Source: Streptomyces violaceoruber | GTDB taxonomy: Bacteria; Actinomycetota; Actinomycetes; Streptomycetales; Streptomycetaceae | Assembly (NCBI GenBank): GCA_000720805.1 | Contig: JODI01000043.1 | Location: forward strand, 1 to 64,000 | Reading direction: 5' to 3' | Length of the DNA stretch: 64,000 nt | Shown here: positions 59,912 through 64,000 of the stretch, one piece after another | How positions within the stretch are numbered: the stretch's first letter is position 1 | How the letters are laid out: each line of letters begins with the position of its first letter | Position numbers and translations under genes: made by a program | Notes under the pieces: generated by a model | What the model was told of the DNA's origin: nothing | The model's database searches: none | The model's input: only the letters and a program-made list of their open reading frames with translations

Positions 59912-62263
59912 ATGGAGGGGGCTTCGGGCACGGACGAGTCGGGGGAACTGCCGGATGCGGACGCGCCGTCCGAGTACGCGGACGCGCCGTCCGAGGACGC
60001 GGACATGTCGTCCGGGGCCTTCGTCGTCGCGCAACCCTTTCTGCGGGCCGCACAGGTGCGGCTCCCGGAGGAGAGCCCCGACCCGGGTGTGCTGCCCACG
60101 ATCACGCTGCTGGAGCGCGCGGCGTCGCGCGATGCCGATCCGGACGGGTTGCCGCTGCCGGCGGACGAGCTCCTGGCCGGGCAGTACCGGCTGCTCCGCC
60201 CGCTCGGCCACGGGTGGATGGGCGAGGTCTACCTGGCGCTGGACACCAACGTCGACGACCGCGAGGTCGCCATCAAGATCCTCCACCCGGATCAGGCGGC
60301 GGCCGCCGCGGGCGCCCTGGTCCGGGAACGGCGGGCACTGGTCGACCTGAGCCACGAGGACATCATCCGCGTCTTCAACTACGGCCGTCATCCCGAGGTC
60401 GGCGACTTCCTCGTGCTGCAGTACGTGGACGGGCTCACCCTGGAGGAGGTGCGGGCACGGGCCCAGGTGAACCCGGACGAGTTCGGCGGCAGCCGCTTCC
60501 ACGAGTTCGTACTCGCCTACGGGGTGCGCATCCTCGCCGCTCTCGGGTACCTGGACCGGCTCGGAAAGGTCTACGGCGACCTCAAACCGGACAACGTCAT
60601 GCACGACGGCACCACGACGAAGATCGTCGACGTGGGCAGCGTCCGCGAGGCCCGCAGCCCCGGCCCCACCACGGAGGGGTTCCGCGCCCCGACCGTCGGC
60701 CCGCACGGCGGGTCCACCCGCCGGGACGACCTGTTCAGCCTCGGCGAGACCCTGCGCCGCCTGAGCGGCCTCGGCCGGTCGCCGCGGGACCTGGCGGACC
60801 TGGGTTCCCTGGACAGGCTCAGCGGACCGGACGACCGGCCGGAGGGCGAGGCGACCGGGACCGACGCTCTCCCGGAGCCTCCCGGCATGACCGCGCCCCC
60901 GCCGAAGGGCCTCGGCCTCCTCTCGCTGGCCCGCGTCCTGCATCGCGCGACCCGCGCGAAGGATGCCGAGCGTTTCGCCACCGCACGCGAGATGGAGGAG
61001 CAACTGCGTGGCGTCTTCCGGGAGTTGCGTTCCCTGCGCACCGGTACGGAGACCTTCGAGCCGTCGCCGCTTTTCCTCCAGTCGCCGTACGCCCTCGACG
61101 GCGGACTCGGCTCGGCCCCGCCCCTGACCCGCTGGACCGCGCCGGACGCCCCGGCGGCCCACGCACCGCCGTCGCCCGCCGAGGTCGCGCAACGACTGCC
61201 CGTCCCCCGGCCCGACCCCCACGACGCGCAGCACACACAGGTGAGCCGGCTCGCCGACGCCGCTCCGGAGGCGCTGCTCCAGCACACCGCGGAATGGCCG
61301 GAGACACCCGAGGTCCATCTGCTGCGCTGCCGCATCCGGTTACGGGTGCCCGGCGGCCGGACAGACGCGGCGGAAAGGGAGTTGACGGCTGCCGAGGCGC
61401 TGATCGGCCCCAAGCGCGCCCCGTACGACTGGCGGCTCGACTGGCACCGCGGGCTGCTCGCGCTCGGCCGCGGCCAGGTCGACACGGCCCGCGGGCACTT
61501 CGACCGGGTGTACGCGGCGATCCCGGGCGAGTACGCGCCCAAGCTGGCGCTCGGCTACTGCGCCGAGCGCCTCGGCCACTGGCGGGAGGCGCTGACCTTC
61601 TACGAGGCGGTCCGGTTGCGCAACCCGTCCCTGGGCAGCGCCGCGTTCGGCGCGGTGCGGGCCCGCCTCGCCCTGGGCGGCGAGCACGCGCGGGACCACG
61701 CCGTACGGGCCCTGGACGCCGTACCGCAGCACTCACGGCACCGAACGGCCGCCCGAACGGCCGCCGTTCGGGTCGGCGTCGAGCATGTGCGGACCGCCGG
61801 GCGTCCCGAGGAGGCGGCGGAGCGGCTGAACGAGGTTCTGGAGCGGCTGGCCCGGCTCTTCCACGCGCACGGGCTGACGGACGAGGGGGCCCGGACCCGG
61901 ATGACGGCGGAGGCGTGGGAGACCGTGTGGGGTGCGCTCACGCGGGGCGTCCTGGACGCGCCGGGCCTGGCCGAGCTGGCCGCCGGTGCGGGCAGGCGGC
62001 TCGGTCTGCCGTCCGACGGGCCGGGCCTGCGCCGGGACCTGTCCGGCCGCTACGTCGCCCTCGCCCACCAGGCCGCCCGGTCCGCCGACCCCGAGGACGC
62101 GGCCGTCGCCGAGGTCCTGCTCGACCGCGCCTACGAGGTACGCCCGCTCGCCTTCCGACACCGCAGGGACAGTCCATGGCCCGGAACGAGAGTCACCAGC
62201 CGGCTCCGGACGATCGCCCACCCACCGGCGCCGGGCGGCGGCGCCGGGACGGTCCGCGAGTGA
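59912..62263 (+). CDS. PknG-like serine/threonine protein kinase with TPR region
   Basis: This 783-residue cytoplasmic protein has an acidic lead with a repeated ADAPSE element, then a kinase domain from about residue 90. The loop is GHGWMGEVYLALDTNV, the lysine is in EVAIKILH, the catalytic loop reads VYGDLKPDNVM (HRD replaced by YGD) and IVDVGSVRE replaces DFG, all as in mycobacterial PknG. From about 430 on it has helical repeats (HRGLLALGRGQVDTARGHFDRVYAAIPGE, ALTFYEAV) like the PknG TPR domain. The N-terminal rubredoxin cysteines of PknG are absent. TATCCT eight bases before the ATG suggests a leaderless or near-leaderless transcript. Confidence 0.88.
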   Translation: MEGASGTDESGELPDADAPSEYADAPSEDADMSSGAFVVAQPFLRAAQVRLPEESPDPGVLPTITLLERAASRDADPDGLPLPADELLAGQYRLLRPLGHGWMGEVYLALDTNVDDREVAIKILHPDQAAAAAGALVRERRALVDLSHEDIIRVFNYGRHPEVGDFLVLQYVDGLTLEEVRARAQVNPDEFGGSRFHEFVLAYGVRILAALGYLDRLGKVYGDLKPDNVMHDGTTTKIVDVGSVREARSPGPTTEGFRAPTVGPHGGSTRRDDLFSLGETLRRLSGLGRSPRDLADLGSLDRLSGPDDRPEGEATGTDALPEPPGMTAPPPKGLGLLSLARVLHRATRAKDAERFATAREMEEQLRGVFRELRSLRTGTETFEPSPLFLQSPYALDGGLGSAPPLTRWTAPDAPAAHAPPSPAEVAQRLPVPRPDPHDAQHTQVSRLADAAPEALLQHTAEWPETPEVHLLRCRIRLRVPGGRTDAAERELTAAEALIGPKRAPYDWRLDWHRGLLALGRGQVDTARGHFDRVYAAIPGEYAPKLALGYCAERLGHWREALTFYEAVRLRNPSLGSAAFGAVRARLALGGEHARDHAVRALDAVPQHSRHRTAARTAAVRVGVEHVRTAGRPEEAAERLNEVLERLARLFHAHGLTDEGARTRMTAEAWETVWGALTRGVLDAPGLAELAAGAGRRLGLPSDGPGLRRDLSGRYVALAHQAARSADPEDAAVAEVLLDRAYEVRPLAFRHRRDSPWPGTRVTSRLRTIAHPPAPGGGAGTVRE

Positions 62264-63474
62264 GCCGGTCCGGCCGGCCGCGGCGGGCCGAGGCCGGCCC
62301 GCCGCCTGCCTTACGCCTGCCGCGCCGGGCACGGGCGCTCGGCGCGGTCGCCGTCGAACTCGCCCGCCGCGTCCGGCGGTACGCGTGGTCGACGGCGGCC
62401 GGCACCCCCAACCGTGTCTTCCTGCGGGACCGGCTGGTCGCGCTGCCACTGCTCGCCGTCGTCGGGTTCGGCGCTTTCGGCTGGGCCTACGCCCACGTCC
62501 GGGACGACTCGGCGTACGTACGGGACCGGCTGGCGCCCGCGCTGGTCGGGCTCGCGGACGCCCGGGCCTCCCTGTTCATCGCGCAGGGCGAGGCCGAGGA
62601 GAACCTGGCGGAGGGCAGGGCGACGGAGATCGGCGGGCTCAGCGAAAGGTACCGGACCCGGGTCGCGCGGGCCACGCAGAGCCTGAACCAGGTCACCCGC
62701 AGCGGAGCGCTGACCGTGGCCGAGGAGCAGGAACTACGGGTGGTGTCCGCGCTGGTCGTGGACTACACGGGCCGGATCGGCCGGGCCCAGGGGCACATCA
62801 CCGACCCGGTGCTGCGGGAGGCCGAGCTGTCGTACGCGCGCAGCATGCTCTGCTCAACCCGCATCGCCGCGCCCAGGAGCGGCGACCGTTACCCGTCGTG
62901 CCCGCCCACCACCGGCTCGGCGGCGACCGCGATCGTGGACCGGGTCTCCGGTCTGGAACGGCGGCTGCGGGAACGGCTCGCCGACCGGGCCGGCTGGGGC
63001 TCGGGCGTGCTCGCCGCGGCCGTGGTCGCCGGTCTCGCCCTGACGCTGTTCGCCGCCGGTCTCGTACGGACCGTGGTCTTCCTTCACCGCCGCTTCCGGA
63101 TCCGGCTGAGCCTCCCGCTGGCGGCGGCCGCACTGCCCCTGCTCGCCGTACCGCTGCTCGCGGCCGACGCGCTGCTCGCGCAGCACGCACAGCGGGAGAC
63201 CCTCCCCCTGGCGGACACGCTCGCCGGGGGAACCTCGCCGGAGGCGGAGACGGTCGCCGAGGAACATCCCTTCGGCGCCCCCGTCCCCCAGGCCGTCGAG
63301 GTGCTGGCCGACCGGATCGACGAATCCCTCGCCGACGGACGGCTCGCCTTCCTGGACGGCACGGCCCCGTTCGTCTTCCCGGCGGGCCTGGTCGCCGCCG
63401 GCCTGGTCGGCGGCGCCCTGCACGGCTACCGCCGCGAGTACCTCGTGGTGACCCGCCGAGGAGCCGCCGTATGA
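62260..63474 (+). CDS. Four-helix membrane sensor, GlnX-like
   Basis: The 404-residue protein has TM1 (LVALPLLAVVGFGAFGWAYAHV, about residues 60-82) and a helical external domain (about 85-235) with LFIAQGEAEENLAEGRA. Three more helices (about 247-275, 285-308, 368-388) enclose a second external loop with a VLADRIDESLADG segment. The topology matches mycobacterial GlnX, which links the GlnH binding protein to PknG. The GTG at 62260 overlaps the kinase stop (GTGA). An ATG at 62176 in frame would overlap the kinase gene by 88 bases. It probably relays solute binding to the kinase. Confidence 0.75.
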   Translation: MSRSGRPRRAEAGPPPALRLPRRARALGAVAVELARRVRRYAWSTAAGTPNRVFLRDRLVALPLLAVVGFGAFGWAYAHVRDDSAYVRDRLAPALVGLADARASLFIAQGEAEENLAEGRATEIGGLSERYRTRVARATQSLNQVTRSGALTVAEEQELRVVSALVVDYTGRIGRAQGHITDPVLREAELSYARSMLCSTRIAAPRSGDRYPSCPPTTGSAATAIVDRVSGLERRLRERLADRAGWGSGVLAAAVVAGLALTLFAAGLVRTVVFLHRRFRIRLSLPLAAAALPLLAVPLLAADALLAQHAQRETLPLADTLAGGTSPEAETVAEEHPFGAPVPQAVEVLADRIDESLADGRLAFLDGTAPFVFPAGLVAAGLVGGALHGYRREYLVVTRRGAAV

Positions 63475-64000
63475 GACGCGTCCCGAGCCGCGCCCTGCGC
63501 ACCCTCCTCACGGCGGCATGTCTGCTCGCCCTCGTCCCCGGCTGCGGCTCACCCGCCCCCGACCCGCTCGTCGTCCTGGGGCCGTGGACCGGTGCCGAGG
63601 GCGAGGCCTTCGAAGCGGCCCTGGAGCAGCTCGACGACGGGACGGGACGGACGTACACCTACGAGGGCACCCGTTCGCTGCGCGAGACGCTCGTTTCCCA
63701 ACTGGAGGCCGACGACCCGCCGGACGTGGCGATCCTCAACAGCATCGGCGAGCTCACCGAGTACGCCCGCCGTGGCCGGCTCAGGCCCCTCGCCCAGGGG
63801 ATCACCGAGCGCGCGTTCCGGCCGTGGGCGCCGACCCTGATCGTGGACGGCAAGCTCCGTACGTACTGGGTACCGCTGAAGGTCGACCTGAAGAGCCTGG
63901 TGTGGAGCAGGAAGGGCGCCTCGGACGCCGATCCCGCCTGGTGCGTGGGCCTGGCCTCGCAAGCCACCTCGGGCTGGCCGGGCACCGACTGGATCGAGGA
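63471..64000 (+). CDS. Solute-binding lipoprotein, 3' end outside window
   Basis: About 176 residues are visible. The lipoprotein signal (RALRTLLTAACLLALVPGCGS, lipobox Cys near residue 25) is followed by LVVLGPWTGAEGEAFEAALEQLDDGTG, SLRETLVSQLEADDPPDVAILNSIGELTEYARRGRLRPL and LRTYWVPLKVDLKSLVWSRKG. This is typical of sugar-type (family 1) binding proteins rather than the amino-acid type of mycobacterial GlnH. The ATG overlaps the membrane-protein stop (ATGA). No permease is in view, so a sensory role with the PknG-like kinase is likely. Confidence 0.85.
   Translation, partial: MRRVPSRALRTLLTAACLLALVPGCGSPAPDPLVVLGPWTGAEGEAFEAALEQLDDGTGRTYTYEGTRSLRETLVSQLEADDPPDVAILNSIGELTEYARRGRLRPLAQGITERAFRPWAPTLIVDGKLRTYWVPLKVDLKSLVWSRKGASDADPAWCVGLASQATSGWPGTDWIE

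Noticed and set aside
58153..63474. A continuous open frame of 1773 codons on the plus strand
   Set aside because: It runs antisense to the NagZ-like gene and out of frame through the PknG-like gene. Only its last part (62260-63474) has domain-like sequence and membrane helices. Long open shadow frames are expected at this GC content.
1..64000. tRNA or rRNA genes
   Set aside because: No cloverleaf with T-loop GTTCGA-type consensus plus acceptor pairing was seen; isolated GGTTCGA matches lacked stems.

Overview
This is a stretch of chromosome from a high-GC actinomycete, almost certainly Streptomyces. The evidence is a GC content around 70% or more, many GTG and TTG starts, 4-base stop/start overlaps, two 'conservon' (Cvn) operons, a SAV_2336-type protein, and sugar ABC systems with no ATPase of their own. 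I found no rRNA, tRNA, CRISPR array, transposase or phage gene.

Layout. (1) 1-1817: the 3' part of a conservon (end of cvnA, then cvnB, cvnC, cvnD). (2) 1798-10928: a divergent locus. A ROK regulator and an M81 (MlrC-type) metallopeptidase lie on the minus strand; an oligopeptide-type ABC importer (binding lipoprotein, two permeases, fused double ATPase) and a ROK sugar kinase lie on the plus strand. (3) 11653-20145: an OsmU/OpuC-type glycine-betaine importer whose binding-protein gene is separated from its permease and ATPase genes by a complete second conservon (13014-17555) on the other strand. (4) 20353-25321: a flavin-based electron-transfer operon (ferric-reductase-like protein, FMN-binding protein, ApbE flavin transferase, an unannotated 44-residue membrane peptide) with a divergent two-component system. 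(5) 25374-33526: a sugar-nucleotide epimerase, a second two-component system, a glycosyltransferase, a DUF2064 protein, a methyltransferase, a membrane protein, a membrane-anchored molybdopterin oxidoreductase and a GT-C-like membrane protein. (6) 33542-42782: a four-gene minus-strand operon read here as a vWA-MoxR-VMAP type NTP-dependent conflict system. It encodes an alpha/beta hydrolase, a caspase-VMAP protein, a MoxR AAA+ ATPase and a 1589-residue multidomain protein with a vWA-like N-terminus, pseudo-trypsin, cyclase-like region, pentapeptide-type helix and HAD-like tail. (7) 42901-59730: a glycan catabolic locus with an RpiR-type regulator, SIS protein, GH38 alpha-mannosidase, sugar ABC importer, two GH3 enzymes, a BadF-type GlcNAc-kinase-like protein and a GH5_18-like beta-mannosidase. 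(8) 59912-64000: a PknG-like kinase with a four-helix membrane protein and a solute-binding lipoprotein, resembling the mycobacterial PknG-GlnX-GlnH signalling set.

How the parts work together. Region 7 reads as uptake and cytoplasmic breakdown of mannose/GlcNAc oligosaccharides such as N-glycan cores. Related GGTT/AACC palindromes lie upstream of its main genes, suggesting one regulon under the RpiR-type protein. Region 6 is the strongest candidate for an unusual system. Its largest protein carries a repeat module whose GC content (about 54% by hand count) is far below its surroundings, as expected for a swapped recognition or effector part. Other unusual points are three mini-ORFs that look like tandem copies of the end of the kinase gene just before them, and an internal twin-arginine signal in the membrane-fused molybdenum enzyme.
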